A stretch of DNA of 64,000 nt from NCBI RefSeq assembly GCF_008831285.2, contig NC_045147.1:6602334-6666333 (forward strand), read 5' to 3'. Shown here piece after piece: positions 1 through 11,899 of the stretch; position 1 is the stretch's first letter, and each line of letters begins with the position of its first letter. This stretch comes from Nymphaea colorata (lineage: Eukaryota > Streptophyta > Magnoliopsida > Nymphaeales > Nymphaeaceae). A program made the translations under genes and the position numbers. The notes under the pieces are model-generated. The model did no database searches and was not told where the DNA came from. It was given only the letters and a program-made list of their open reading frames with translations.

Positions 1-129
1 CCAGTAAAGAAACAGAAGAAAATGGAAAGCTCATAGACGGAAACCCACGAAAACCCTCTTTTCGGCCTGGCACACACACACCTTAGCTCCTTTTGGGCGT
101 GTCGATGCCATGTGGGGTGCAAGAAATAG

Positions 130-506
130 ACTAAGAGGATGAAGGAAAGGAGCAGTTGGTGGATAGTCTACCTCCTAGATTGCGGCTGCTGCGCTTCACT
201 TCCCGGTACTTCCGACGTCCACTCTTCCCGAACGACCGACTAAACCCATCGCGGCAGGTCGACGCCGCCTTCCTCCGACGGGGCTGCCGGTGACTTCCTC
301 CAGTGCGCGGTATCCGGTCGGTCAAGCCGCGACGACTGGCGAGGCGAGGCTGGCAAGGCCGAAGTCCACGATGCAGGCGTTGCCGGAGCGGTCGAGGTCG
401 GCGGGCAGGAGGAGGGAGGTCGCCGGCCCGGCCTGGTACCTGGCCCGGCAATATTATCGGGCCGGGCCCGACGGGCCGGCCCGGCCCGGCCTGATACCCA
501 CCCCTA
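130..506. mobile_element. GC-rich end of a short TIR (hAT-like) element
   Basis: This block is far richer in G+C than the flanking DNA. Positions 421-490 are an array of GGCCCGG/CCGGGCC motifs that can pair with each other, and the block ends with CCCACCCCTAG near 496-507. Short terminal motifs of this kind, next to arrays of self-complementary words, are familiar at ends of non-autonomous hAT-like elements in plants, and the same layout occurs in three other families here (23.4, 38.8 and 40.3 kb). The matching left end and target duplication were not found and may lie outside the window. Open frames crossing the block look like products of the GC-rich repeats, not genes. Confidence 0.4.
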
Positions 507-584
507 GTCATGACGGCCCTCCCTCATTCGCTCCTTTCCCTAAAGGAAGTAGACATAGACACCAGACGATGCCTACACTACTGG

Positions 585-2165
585 AGAATAAGGAGAACCC
601 TTTGTCGAGATGCTGGCAAAGGATAAGAATAACCCTTTGTTGATATATATATATGAAGAGAGAGAGAGAGAGTGCTGGTTGCCAATAGAACTCCCTTGAT
701 TATTTGGCCAACAGCAAGCTGCTAGACTCCCTACAAACACATCAAATTTTTTATTGCGATAAATGACTATTTTACCCTTCTTAATGAAGTGATTTTCTCA
801 AATATCCTTCAAATGCAAAGGCCAAAGACCACATAGACAAGGATTTTATAATCCAAATGCCAGGTAGTTGGACCCAAAACACCGAGTCTGTCACTAGTAA
901 GAAAAATTACCATTTTGCCTTAGAACAACATTCACGTCACCCAAATTCCATCTAATTTTCATGAAATAGCTCTAGAAATACTGGGAATTATGTTTTATAA
1001 TTTGAATTATGAAAATTCTTATATCTTCAAATGCTTCCACAACTCATTTTTTGGCTCACATTTGGACAAATTTAGCTCAAAATTGCCCTACTATTTTTAG
1101 CAATTCTTCACACCAGAATGTTTGCTGATCTCGCCAACTTTGTACCGGTAGACTATTTTTAGTGAAACCCTCAATTTCTAAAGCAAAATCCCATCATAAG
1201 CCTTCCATTTCCATATATTTTCACTGAAATGAGCTCATTGGCTCAATGATTTGCATAATTGTCAGCAATGGCACCTTGTCAATCTCCATTGAACCTATAT
1301 TAAAGTCTTCTTAGTGCCAAGAGAGTATTTTCAAAGTTATTCTTCACTCACTTATCCTAATTTGAGCTTTAGACAGTTGTCCTAACACTAAGATCGCTCT
1401 CTCATTTATTTTGAGAGTCTCAGCTGAAATTCTCCCAATTCATGGCTAGTCATGCTGTGTGGAGCTAACAACATGTTCTTCAGTGTCAGAAATGACTATC
1501 TTTAGGTTAATTCATCAAGAATCTAGATCATCTTCCATTTCCACTGATTTCTCTAGCATGTCTAGAGCTCTTAGTGACAACTCAAAGTTTATGAGCTCAA
1601 ATTCTCACAATCCAGAATTCAAATTCGTGATTTTTTACACAAATTGATAAAAAACAAATCGACATAGTATAATCAGTTTTAGTTTAGAGAAATCACAGCC
1701 ATATCGTACAATTCATCACCTTCTTGTGCCACTCAACCTTATATGAATCCAGAGATGATCACTTGTGGCTTTAGAGCTAATTTCTGATCAATTCAGTATT
1801 TTAGTTTTGAATATGAACATATCAATGGATTTAGTGTCACTTGAAGAGGAGTATCAATATGTCTATTTCTCATGAACAAAATATGTCTATTTCACATTTT
1901 TATTTTACAGCTTGGTTAATTTTGAAAGTTTTAATTTTCTTAAGGGCAAATCAAGTCATTTTTCCATGAAACTTCACATGAACATATATTTTTGCATTGC
2001 CTTTCATCCTGCATGGTATGATGTCCACCCTGACTAGCAAAACATCGTCTCTGTGCCAGGGGTAGATGCATCTTTGGGCCAAATTTGCATCATTTTCATA
2101 TTTTCCTAAGTTAGAAACCTCATGAATTTAGGTTAAATGTTTCATATAATAAACCTAAGCCCAGT
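585..2165 (+). repeat. 5' LTR of the Tat-like element (part shared with the 3' LTR)
   Basis: From a GA-rich tract at about 655-672 the sequence runs in parallel with 9512 onward: the phrases around 673-760, 830-880, 1380-1470 and 1960-2160 recur in the same order with many substitutions. The LTR probably continues beyond 2165, since a TATA box lies at 2826 and the partner LTR is truncated. No coding sequence is present; the 62-codon frame at 1459-1647 is not supported. Confidence 0.65.
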
Positions 2166-4239
2166 ATAGCTCACACAAAGTTTGAACCCACCTTGAACCC
2201 AGCCTAGAACAAATTAGCTCAGTTTGACCTAAAATTGAACCCAATTGACCCTGAGCCCATTCTTGACGTGCGTCCAACCTAATCTAGACTCATATAAAGC
2301 ACAAGTCAACATCCTAGCAATGAGCTTGAACCCAGGCTGAGTCCAGGTTCTACATCTAGATCTCAGATCCTAATTTTAAATTCCAACTATGCAATCTGAA
2401 TCTATATACATTATTTTAGTTTTGAATCTCATATCCGATATTCAAAATTACTTTTCTCAATCTTTAGCAAGATCTAAACTTCTCATCTAAATCCAAATTC
2501 AAAGTGCATAACTGGAATTCAGATCAAGCATCAAATTCTCAATCAAGAGTTCTAAACATATCGATCTTGGCAGTCCATCTCAGTGCTGGCTAGGTTTTTT
2601 ATCATTTTTAAGAGGGAAGATCCTAGAGTGCCCTCCCCTCATTTGGGCCACTCTAATTTCGTGGAAGATCAAATATAATTACAACATCATCAAGCAAATG
2701 TTGGCCCTTGATTGGATTTTTAGGGAGATCCTAACTATTGAATCATGTGACACTGTGTCAACCCTTGTTTTTTATTATCTAAAAAGCTGATTAGTTAGAA
2801 TTGGCTAAAAGTTAGGCAAAAACATTATAAAAAGGGGTGGGGGGGTCATACACCCCCTATTCTTCCCCATGTGGCACAATTTTCTGAGGTATACCCTCTC
2901 CCTTCTCTTTTGTTTACTTAGTTATTTTGGTTATTTTGCTACCTTAGATTATTCTTCTTTTGGCATGTATTCTAAGGTTCCATGGTATTACAAAAGTTTT
3001 GGGTGTGGACTAACAAGTAGAAAAGAAGGTAGAAGAAGAGAAAAGGAAGAAGTGAAGAAGAGAAGAAGAAGAGGAGAGGAAAAGGCAAGTATCTCTCTCC
3101 CCCCCTTCATGGATTTCATGTCAGCATCATGCTACTCTTCGACCTCCCATTGGTCTCCATTAGTTTTCTTCTTTTACATAGATCACATGCACAGGTAGAT
3201 GCACGTAGTTTGTTGATTTCATGCATAATTTGCTTGTTTTGTTTCATTCAATTATGTATTAGTTGTTATTTTATCATTTTTTTTGCTTTATATTAATTCT
3301 AATATGATTAGATGATTGAAACACATGATTAACACTGTCACTTCAGGGGATTTTCATCAAAATATAGTTTAAGAGATATTAAGTTTTAAGTTAAATGAAA
3401 ATCAGACTTGATGTTGTGAGACTAATTTTCACATAAATTAAAATAACTATATTTCTCAAACCAGCAATTGTTTTCACAATGCATAATAAAACTGGTTTTG
3501 TGACGTGTCTAGTTTGTGTTATGATTTGATGTACAAGTCATGTCAATATTAGAAACTGGTTTTCTATCTTAGATTTTTTTTAGAGCTAAGTTATGAAATT
3601 TCCCTAAATTAATTAACTTAGTTCTCTCAATCCAAGGGCCCAAATTGAGTTCTATAAAATCTAGGAGTTTGCTGTATGTGTCTGGCTCCTCAACTAAATC
3701 TTTTGGTTGGATAGAACTTTGAAGAAAGTAAAATTTCTACTAACGTTTGCACATGTATTATTTTCTATGTAGTTACTCTTTTTGAGTTCTTTCAAATTCC
3801 TTAGTTTCTCTGTCTTGTCATGAGTCTACCTTCAAAATTTCAGCCAAAACCAAGTTTTCTACCTCATTTGAATAAGATCATAAAATCAAGTGCTTGAAAA
3901 GTTCACTATAGAAAAGCATATCTACAGAAACTTCGCCACTTTTTCGTTTTAATGTCAGAAGCACTTTTTTGAATATGTAAGTTTTCATAGAATCTTTGAT
4001 AAGTAGGGAACCTATAAATCAAATTTTAGATTTAGAAGAATTGTATAACCCTATTTTTCATCTCTTTGAAACTCATGCAAAAACTGTTGCAATGTTAGTC
4101 ATTTCTATAGAATTCTTGTTTCCTGACTTACTGCACCAACTTGTTTGATGCATAGTTCTCTCATTTGTGGGTCTTGTCTCTTCTATTGAAGAAGTTTGTG
4201 ATCTGAACTATTTTTTACTTCTTTGCTTTCTCTTTCATG
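2166..4239 (+). other. Rest of 5' LTR and leader of the Tat-like element; no gene
   Basis: There is no recognisable coding sequence here. It includes the likely LTR promoter (TATA at 2826), a purine-rich stretch at 3027-3083 and AT-rich leader DNA up to the first RT codons. The 109-codon frame at 2869-3198 overlaps the presumed transcribed leader and carries a low-complexity Lys/Arg/Glu tract; I do not call it a gene. The end of the LTR and the primer-binding site could not be located. Confidence 0.45.
2826..2833 (+). promoter_or_regulatory. TATA box of the Tat-like LTR
   Basis: TATAAAAA is followed by a G-run and a C/T-rich leader, as expected for the U3/R junction of an LTR promoter. It lies upstream of the pol remnants in the same orientation. 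Function is inferred only from position and motif. Confidence 0.4.
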
Positions 4240-4254
4240 GATGGTTGTTTAGGT

Positions 4255-4665
4255 TATAAGGAAATCAAGTTAGCAATTGGATATCAACCAAAGACTGCAT
4301 TCACAACTCTTCCAAGTACCTTCTGCTATATGGTGATGCCATTCAGACTAAAAAATGTAGGATCTACATGTTAGAGAGTAATGTTAACAATTTTTCATGA
4401 TCAGATATATAAATTTATAGATGCATATGTGATGACCATCTTGGTCAAATTCAAGACTCGAACTGACAATCTTAATGTCCTCAAGAAAGTATTTGACAAG
4501 CTTATTTAATACCAACTGAAGTTGAACCCATAGAAATGTGTATTCAGTGTTGAATTAGGAAAGCTTCTTGGACATATGGTCAGTAAAAAAGGGATTGAAA
4601 TAGATGCAATGAAAGCCAAGGCCATAATTGATATGCATCCCCAAAGAATTCTTAAGGGGAGAAGC
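4255..4665 (+). pseudogene. Gypsy reverse transcriptase fragment (Tat-like), disrupted
   Basis: The translation contains KTAFTTLPSTFCY, VMPFRLKN and FHDQIYKFIDAY, then a run ending KCVFSVELGKLLGHMVSKKG. These match the order of conserved RT blocks in Ty3/gypsy elements. The catalytic YVDD-type motif is degraded to YVMT, and stop codons occur within the domain (for example just after the VMPF block). The enzyme would have copied element RNA into cDNA. It cannot be functional here. The N-terminal RT blocks are missing or unrecognisable. Confidence 0.75.
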
Positions 4666-5560
4666 TTACAAGGCAGAATTCTAGAATTATAGCAACCTAG
4701 CTCTTAGATGCAAACTATTCAACCATCTTCTTAGAAAAGGGGTCAAATTTGAATTTGGCTTGTGATGTGAGTATTCTCTAGAACATATCAAGCATTATCT
4801 GTTGGATCCGCCTATCCTTTAGCCACTGGCATTGAGAAAGCCACTTCCATTGTCGGTCTTTATGAATGACTTAGCTTGTGATGGATTTCTAGCTCACTAT
4901 GAAGAAGAGTGCAAAACTGAGCACACAATGTGTGTGAGCAAGACTTTTTTCCAATATGAAAAGTGGTATTCACCAATGGAGAAGACTTGTCCAACATCGA
5001 TATGAATGTGTCAAAAACTGGGTCATTACATTCTATCAAGTGAAGTCAAGGTGATCTCTCATTTGAATCCCCTAAAGTACATCCTTGAACAATAATTTAT
5101 CAATACTTGAATCACTAAATGGCAAGTACTCCTCATACAGTATGATTAACAATACATTCCTCAGAAGTCTATAAAATGACATGCAATAGTTGATTGGTCG
5201 AACGACTTTCTCATGTCAGAAGAGCTGAAAATAGAGGACAACTATCATGATAAGCAAATCTTACATGTGAAGTCTGCACAAACATGGACCTTGTTTTTTG
5301 ACGGCTCCAAGAAGATGGTGGGAAAAGGAATAGAAATAATTCTAATCTCACTTCAAAAAGAAATAATACCATATTTTCTTAGGCTGGATTTCGTTTGCAC
5401 ATACAACGTGGCAGAATATGAAGCTTTTATTCAAGACCTCAAGATACTATTGAAATTTAAAGTCAAAAGGGTTCATGCTTAAGGAGATTCCCTTTTATTG
5501 TAAATCAACTCAATGAAAACTAAAAAGTGAAGGATTCCAAACTCATGCCATATCAAGAGA
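4666..5560 (+). pseudogene. RT connection and RNase H region of the Tat-like pol, disrupted
   Basis: After the RT, phrases such as PFNHLLRKGVKF (frame shifted, about 4715-4755) mark the region joining RT to RNase H. A short open stretch at 5213-5482 carries WTLFFDGS, with the first RNase H aspartate, and later EYEAF with the conserved glutamate. A degenerate GDS follows a stop. This resembles the second, archaeal-like RNase H of Tat elements. RNase H degrades the RNA of RNA-DNA hybrids during reverse transcription. Stops and frameshifts on both sides show it is dead. Confidence 0.65.
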
Positions 5561-5899
5561 TTACCAATGCACTGATCAAATAGCTTGACAAATTTCAACT
5601 TCTACATATCAAAAGAGAATTCAGTCAGTTTGTAGACGCTCTAACCAGTATAGGCTCTACCATTGCCTTAAGAAATCTGAGCTTTGTAGAGCCTTTGAAG
5701 TTGAAATGCTGGCCCAACTAGCTTATAAAATAACAGAACAAGTCAATCACGTGGAATCATAATAAGCACCGTGGTATTAGAAAATAAAGAACTATTTGTA
5801 AACCAGAGATTTCCCTCTAGACATGTCCAAAAGAGAAAAGCATGCCATTCAAAGAATGTCTCATTGATATTTCATACTGGCCAAAATTTTATAGAGGTA

Positions 5900-6965
5900 T
5901 GGCTTTAGCATAGGATATTCTAGATGTTCAGACAAAGATGAAGCACAAGCGGTAGTCAAAGAAGCTCATAAAGGAACCTGTGGTGGCCATGTAAACTATC
6001 AAACTCTCAACAAATAGTTGATCAAAGCAGACTATTATTGGCCAATAATGCCATAAGATTACTACAAATATGTAAATACATGCTCCAAAGACCAATTTTA
6101 TGCAAAATCCATCCAAGCACTAGCTGCATATTTGCACTCAGTGGTCTTACCATGGGTTTCTTTAATGTGGGCATTTGATGTTGTAGGGCCCATCAATCCT
6201 TCTGCATCTAATGGTTATAAGTACTTCGGTGTGGCCACATAATATTACTCCAAGTGTCTAAAAGTTGTCGCACTCATATCAGTAGAAGGCAGGTATACTG
6301 TGGCTTTTATTCACAAGAACAGCTTGTGTAGATTCAGGGTACTTCATGATATTGTCTCAGACAATGGGACATACTTCAAAAAATGAACACATGAAAAATT
6401 TGAATAAAGCATCAATTTTTAGCATCCTACTACACACATGGCAATGGCTAGGCAGAAGTTACAAACAATATCTTGATCAAAATTTTATATAATGAGTGGT
6501 TGAGTTATGTCAAGATGACATGAAAAGATTCATAATGCATTATGAGCATATAGAGCAATTGTTAGAACTGCCACCAATGCAACCCCTGTAGAGTTAGCAT
6601 ATAGCACAGATATAGTAATGGCCACTTCATGTACAAAAGATAACATTCAAATTTGCAGCAGTCACAACATTGCCTATGGATCAATATCAGTATATTACAA
6701 TTAGACCTCCTCGAAGAGAAAAAGATTGAATGTTGCAAAACATGTCGACGTTTATTGCTAGAAGGTAGCCAAACATTATGCTAAGCTATTCATCGAGAGA
6801 AGCACTCAGATCGACCATTCCATCGAAGCATCATCAGTGAAGAAAGTGGGCACCAAAGAGGGATGGGCTATATGTGATAAAAGATTCTTTTCAAGAATTC
6901 TTACCGCCTCAGACGAGGTAAAATTACTTGATCCTATTAATTTACTCCATTTGAAAAAGTTTTAA
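5900..6965 (+). pseudogene. Gypsy integrase fragment of the Tat-like element
   Basis: A His-Cys zinc-binding part is visible as AHKGTCGGHVNYQTL followed by DYYWPIM. Then comes a core with FDVVGPINPSASNGYKYF (first catalytic Asp) and IVSDNGTYF (second Asp). A C-terminal piece at about 6850-6965 ends LLDPINLLHLKKF, like the tail that closes Tat integrases. Stops interrupt the frame throughout. Integrases insert element cDNA into chromosomes. No chromodomain is seen, which agrees with a non-chromovirus (Tat-like) assignment. Confidence 0.65.
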
Positions 6966-7509
6966 GCTTAATGTACTATTGTTCTTGGCATGAATAACGA
7001 TTACATTTTCTGATGGTCGTACTTACCTTATTTCATATGATCAATGATTCATCTTTGTTTCAGTTCTAGAACTAGGGTGATTTTTATCACAATTTCCAAT
7101 TAGCCATAAAGTTTCAAAGGAATGATTTCAACATCATTTTGAAAAGGTTTTCTAAAAAAAAAAGAACCTCCCAAGTGTCCCAATTATCCAGACCTTTTTC
7201 CTAGGAAGGGAAAAGAAACTTCAGGTTTTGAAAACCTTTTGAATGCACATGTCTTCAAATTTGCAATCATAAAAAGGACTTCATAGAGATTTTAAAATTT
7301 CACAAGCAAATGTTTTCCAAACTCTTTTTCCAAGTACTACAAAGATTAATGTTGAACACCAACAAGTACAAAATTTTGAAAATGCACACATGTTGCATGG
7401 AAGTTTTTGCACCTTGGCGCAACCTTTTTTGCAAATCAAAATTTTCACAAGAAATGTCACGCAAGAGCATTGAACTCAAGTCTATATGTAGGTAATCACA
7501 CATAGATAC
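6966..7509. other. Non-coding 3' region of the Tat-like element
   Basis: AT-rich sequence between the end of integrase and the minisatellite. The overlapping opposite-strand frames at 7300-7536 shadow one another and have no recognisable motif. Confidence 0.4.
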
Positions 7510-8420
7510 ACCCTTTTTATTGTCTAAGCTCACCAAAGCCTCGTCTCATACCTAGATGCACCCATTTATAGTTTATGGGGCACCAATGCCTCATCACATG
7601 CCTAGATGCACATCATTGTAGTGGACTAGGAGCACTAGAGCCTCATCTTACACTTAGATGGGCTCCTATTTAATGTCTAGCACACAAGAGCCTTGTCTCC
7701 CACCTAGATGCGTTCCTATTTAGTATCTAGCGCACCAGAGCCTTGTCTCACACCTAGATGCTCTCCTTTGTAGTGTTTAGGCACACTAGAGCCTCGTCTC
7801 ATACCTGATGTGTTCCTTTCTACTGCCTAGGCGCACCAGAGCCTTGTCTCATGCCTAAATGTGCCACTATGTAGTGTCTAGGTGCACTAAAGCCTTGTCT
7901 TATGCCTAAATGCACCTCTAATGTAGTTTTTTGGTGCACCAGAGCCTTGTCTCATGCCTAAATGCACCTCTAATGTAGTTTCTCGGTGCACCAGAGCCTT
8001 GTCTCATGCCTAAATCCTAGAGCCTTGTCACACGCTTAGATGTGCCTCTTTGTAGTGTTTAGGTGCACCAGAGCTATGTTGCATGCCTAGATGCACTCCT
8101 TTTTTTCTAGGTTTAGGTGCAACAGAGCTGTTGAGCTAACACCTACACACACCCTATGTAGTGTATAGGTGCACCAAAGCCTCGTCTCATGCCTAAATGC
8201 ACCTTTTTTATGTGTTTAGGTGCAATGAGGCATTCAAGTAACACCTAAGCACACCCTATGTAGTGTCTAGGTGCAATAGAAGCTCGTCTCATGCCAAAAT
8301 GCATCTCTTTTTCTATGTTTAGGTACAACAGGGCCTTTGAGCTAACACCTAAATACACCAAATGTCATATCTAGTTGCACCAGAGCCTTGTCTCATGCCT
8401 TGATATACCCCATTCTTCAC
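7510..8420 (+). repeat. ~60-bp minisatellite in the 3' region of the Tat-like element
   Basis: A degenerate tandem array with the core phrase GCACCAGAGCCTTGTCTCAT, then GCCTAGATGCACC, and a TAGTGTCTAGGTGCACC half. Roughly fourteen to fifteen copies occur at about 55-65-bp spacing, with drift and small deletions. It lies after integrase and before the 3' LTR. Tat/Ogre elements are known to carry variable tandem repeats at just this place, and these can seed satellites. Confidence 0.8.
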
Positions 8421-9454
8421 GCATACTGCTTTCCATGCTTAAGCACACACCAGCATTCAAAAGTAAAACATGTGAATTTTGAAACTGAATACCTCAAGTG
8501 GACTTGTTTATCAAAATTTTCTACTGCATGAGAGAGAAAAAATCTCTAATTATCGCTTAAAGGAGATTCAAGAAAGAAGAATCTCAACAAAGTCATTTTA
8601 TGAACCATGGAAGTAGACTTAATGATTTTGAGAGAATCAAAATTCAGTAAATAGTATTGATTAAAATGATCAAATGTACCATCTTAACCTAATGAAATTC
8701 ATGTGAGGACAACGATTGAGTTAATTCGGGCTGGTCAAGCAAAATCACTATAAAATGAGTTGAAAATGGGCTTAGAAAAAGTATAGCCATTCCCTATGGA
8801 TCAGTACTTGAGAGTATCAGGTAGATGTAATGTTTGATTTGTGCTTATTATGCAAAATTATGTGATCTATAAACTTTTGTTTGGTTGTGCCTTCTAAACT
8901 CGAGCAAGCAAGTTCCAAGGTGTTTCATATCTGTACCTTAAGGCCAACTAGCCTAGCAGTTGCCAACTTAAAAACTCATTACAAAAGTTCAATAAAAAAG
9001 CCCGATAGACATGACATTACATATGACAGGGCTATACATCATCAACAAAGCAGTGAGGCTTTGTAGTAGTCTATGGGGTGGTGAGGTATTTTCCCCACAT
9101 GGTGAAGGCCAACTTAAGTAAAATCAAGCAAAAGAATTCAAGAGCCAAATGGCCACAAATTCAAAAGGAAGGATGGAAAAGCAAAAATGAAAGAAAAAGA
9201 AAATGAGTGCCTACTTGAAAGGTTGCAATCGTTCGCAATCCAAAATTCAGCTATAAACAACATGAAATTCCTTGTTGTCTGAAGGTCATTATATCAAGCT
9301 CTTTTATGAGTTTCTTCATGAAAATAGAGTCTACCTTCCAAAAGTTCCTAAAATGAATGAAGGAAAGTTTGTCCAAGAACCTCAAAAGGCTTTAATTAGA
9401 GTAAGTTTTTTAGTCCTTTCAATATGTGAAATGATTAATGCAAGTCCTCAAAAG

Positions 9455-11125
9455 GATAAGGAAAGCCCTTTGCCAATGACAAAAAGAACATGAAAACCCC
9501 TTGTATCATACAAAGAGAGAGAGAGGGGGAGAAAGAGGGAGGGAGAGAGAGGGACTGCTGGATATTGCCAATAGCACTCCCTTGACCATTTGGCCAATAG
9601 CAAGCTGCCAACCTCTTTGTAGACACCCCCAAAATTTTTATTACAAAAAAATACCATTTTTACCCCTTTTAATGAACTAATTTTCTCATATATCTTTCAA
9701 AGGCTAAGGCCAAAGATCTCACATATACATATTTTATAATCCAAATGCCAAGCAGTTGGACCCATATGATCGAACTTTTTCCAGTAAGAAAAATGACCAA
9801 TTTGCCCCAGAACACCCTCTATTTCCCTAAATTTTATCTAATTTTCATGCAATAGACCTAGAACTCTAGGAAAATGTATTTTAACGTTTCAATTATGAAA
9901 ATTCTCATGTTTGAAAATCACCAGGAGCTTCCATAACCCATTTTCAAGCTCACATTTGGTTGACTTTAGCCTAAAATGGCCCATTTCTACTATTGTTCAT
10001 CAATTTCTTCACACTTGAACATCAGCTGATCTATTCAAGTTCATGTTCAAACTTTTTTAGTATCAACCGATTAGTTTTTAATGGCATCCCCAATTTCTAG
10101 AGCCAAATCCCCATCATAAATCTTTCATTTCCCTCTATGTTAGCTGAAATGAGCTCACGGGCTCAGATTTGCATAATTCCTAGCAATGACACATTGTCAA
10201 TCTCTAATAAACCTACATTTAAGTTTTCTGAGTGCCAGAAGAGTGCTTTTGAAGTTATTGTTCGCTCTTCCATCCTAAATTGAGCTCTAGAGAGTTGTCA
10301 TAACACCAAGGTCGCTCTCTCTCCTTCATTTTGAGTATCTCAAATGAAATTCTCTCAATACGCAGCTAGTCATATTGTACTGAGCAAGCAACATATTATT
10401 TAGTGTCAAAACTGGTCATCTTTAGCTCAATTCATTTTAATTAATCTAAAATCAAGTTTATTTTCTATTTCCATGCATTTATCCATGTCTGGAGTTTTTA
10501 GTGATGGCTCAAACTTATGAGCTGAAATTCTCAGTCTCCAAAATTCATATTGGTGAATTCTTTTGCACTAGTGTCATCACAAACATGTCAACATAGTATT
10601 ATCAGTTTCAATTAGGAGAGTTCACATCCTGATCATAAAATTCATCATTGTTGAGCTGCTCAACCTTATTTGAACCTAGACATTATCACTTGTGGCTTAA
10701 GAGCTAATTTTTGATCAATATGGGATTCCAATTACGAATTTGAACATACCAATGGATTTAATGTCACTCGATGAGAGTATTTGTATGTCCATTTCTCATG
10801 AAAAAGACAAAATCACTATTTCCCATTTTTCTCATCCACATTTTCGTTTTAGAACTTGGTCAATTTTAAAAATTTTGATTTTTTAAGGGAAAATCAAGTC
10901 ATTTTCCCATGAAACATCATATGAACAAATATTTTCACATTATCTATGATCCTGCATGGTCTAATGTCCACCATGACTCCCAGAACATGGTCTCTGTGCT
11001 AGAGGTAAAACATTCTTTTGGCCAAATGTGCATCATTTTCAAATTTAACTTAGCTAGGAACTACATAAACCTAACATAAATGCTTCATATATCAAACCTG
11101 AACTAGTATGGCTCACGTAGAACAT
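9455..11125 (+). repeat. Truncated 3' LTR of the Tat-like element
   Basis: Direct repeat of 585-2165, beginning with a GA-rich tract (9512-9563) and continuing collinearly to the phrase around 11085-11118. It stops at 11125, where an exon-like sequence starts on the other strand. The 5' LTR continues for several hundred bases past the matching point, so this copy is cut. Frames over the GA tract (9435-9657, minus) are low complexity. Confidence 0.65.
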
Positions 11126-11464
11126 GCTTCTTGGGGTAAACCCCTCCATATTTCTTCTTGATGATCTCCTCCTACAGAAAAGGATTCCGAGTCAAACTTA
11201 GATCAAAATAGTTGCATCAAGGAATAAGCAGAAACAATATCTTGAACTAAGAGTGACATTTTGCCTCATTGTGATAGAGTTGTTAAATTGATCATAAAAG
11301 TACCTTGGATATCGATAGAGGCTTCTTGGGGTAAATCCCTCCATATTTATCCTTGATGATCTCTTTCTTCGGAAAAGGATTCCTATTCAATATTAGATCA
11401 AAACAATTGCATCAAGGAAAAAGAAACAACAATATCATGAACTAAGAGTAACATTTTGCCTCAA
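11126..11464 (-). repeat. Tandem duplication of exon 2 and preceding intron
   Basis: About 143 bp at 11126-11268 and 11321-11464 are similar over their whole length, both starting (on +) GCTTCTTGGGGTAAA and ending near ATTTTGCCTCA. The unit holds the small exon plus part of its upstream intron, and the units are 195 bp apart. Confidence 0.85.
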
Positions 11465-11580
11465 CACCATAATCAACATACCTCCTTTCCATCCGTGCTT
11501 GCATAATCATTCTCTCTCTTATTGACATCAATGTCTATATGTTCTTGCTCATTGGTATAAGATCCTTCACATTTGACATG
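11126..11580 (-). pseudogene. Endosulfine (ENSA/ARPP-19)-like exon fragments, one exon duplicated
   Basis: Read on the minus strand. Exon 1 (from about 11575 to 11482) is open and hydrophilic, ending DYASTDGKE at a good donor (GAG/GTATGT). An intron of a little over 100 bp follows. Exon 2 (11366-11304, 63 bp) reads KEIIKDKYGGIYPKKPLSIS plus K and ends at CCAAG/GTAC. A second copy of the exon (11171-11126) has a better acceptor (TCTGTAG) and reads EEIIKKKYGGVYPKK before running into LTR sequence. The core (E/K)EIIKKKYGG..PKKP..ISK is the start of the conserved endosulfine region of plant proteins; in animals and yeast this family inhibits PP2A when phosphorylated. The following exon, which in the family carries the FDSADW motif, is missing. 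The family match is from memory; the splice-site logic is visible. Confidence 0.5.
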
Positions 11581-11769
11581 TTGTTTGCTTTCCAAGTTCA
11601 CTGTGTAGGCATGAAACCCACTGAGAAAGAGAGAGCAGGCACTGCTGGCCTAAGGTTTTGACCGGTGAAAACCACAGCGAAAGAGAGAGTAGGCAGAGGC
11701 TTTTATCCAGAGAAATCTTCTTTGCAAGCGAAATTGTTCTCTTTATGTTAATCATCTTCATGCAATACG

Positions 11770-11893
11770 TTGTGATAGAGGTGAAAATGATGATTATTAG
11801 GCTGTTTCGCATGACACATTGTGACAAAGGTGAAAATGATGGTTGTTATGCCATTTCGCATGACACATTGTGACATAGCTGAAAATGATGACA
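11770..11893 (+). repeat. 49-bp tandem repeat, about 2.5 copies
   Basis: Units start at 11770, 11819 and 11868. Each begins TTGTGA, has GTGAAAATGATG (CTGAAAATGATG in the third) and, in the first two, ends TTTCGCATGACACA. The third unit is partial. The frames on both strands here (11567-11930) are products of this repeat. Confidence 0.85.
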
Positions 11894-11899
11894 TCTTCA

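Larger units (their letters stand above)
585..11125 (+). mobile_element. Degenerate Ty3/gypsy (Tat-like) LTR retrotransposon
   Basis: Two long direct repeats (about 585-2165 and 9455-11120) flank a decayed gypsy pol in the same orientation, so this is the remains of one element of over 10 kb. Pol order is RT, RNase H, integrase, as in Ty3/gypsy. The wording of the RT and RNase H domains is closest to the Tat/Ogre/Athila side of the superfamily. No gag or protease is recognisable between the 5' LTR and the RT. The 3' LTR breaks off at 11125 against an unrelated exon-like sequence, while the 5' LTR continues past the matching point. Many stops and the diverged LTRs indicate an old insertion. 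Exact LTR termini and a TSD could not be fixed. Confidence 0.7.

Noticed and set aside
131-643. 126-, 117- and 63-codon frames in the GC-rich start
   Set aside because: They overlap on both strands across the GGCCCGG array; no conserved motif.
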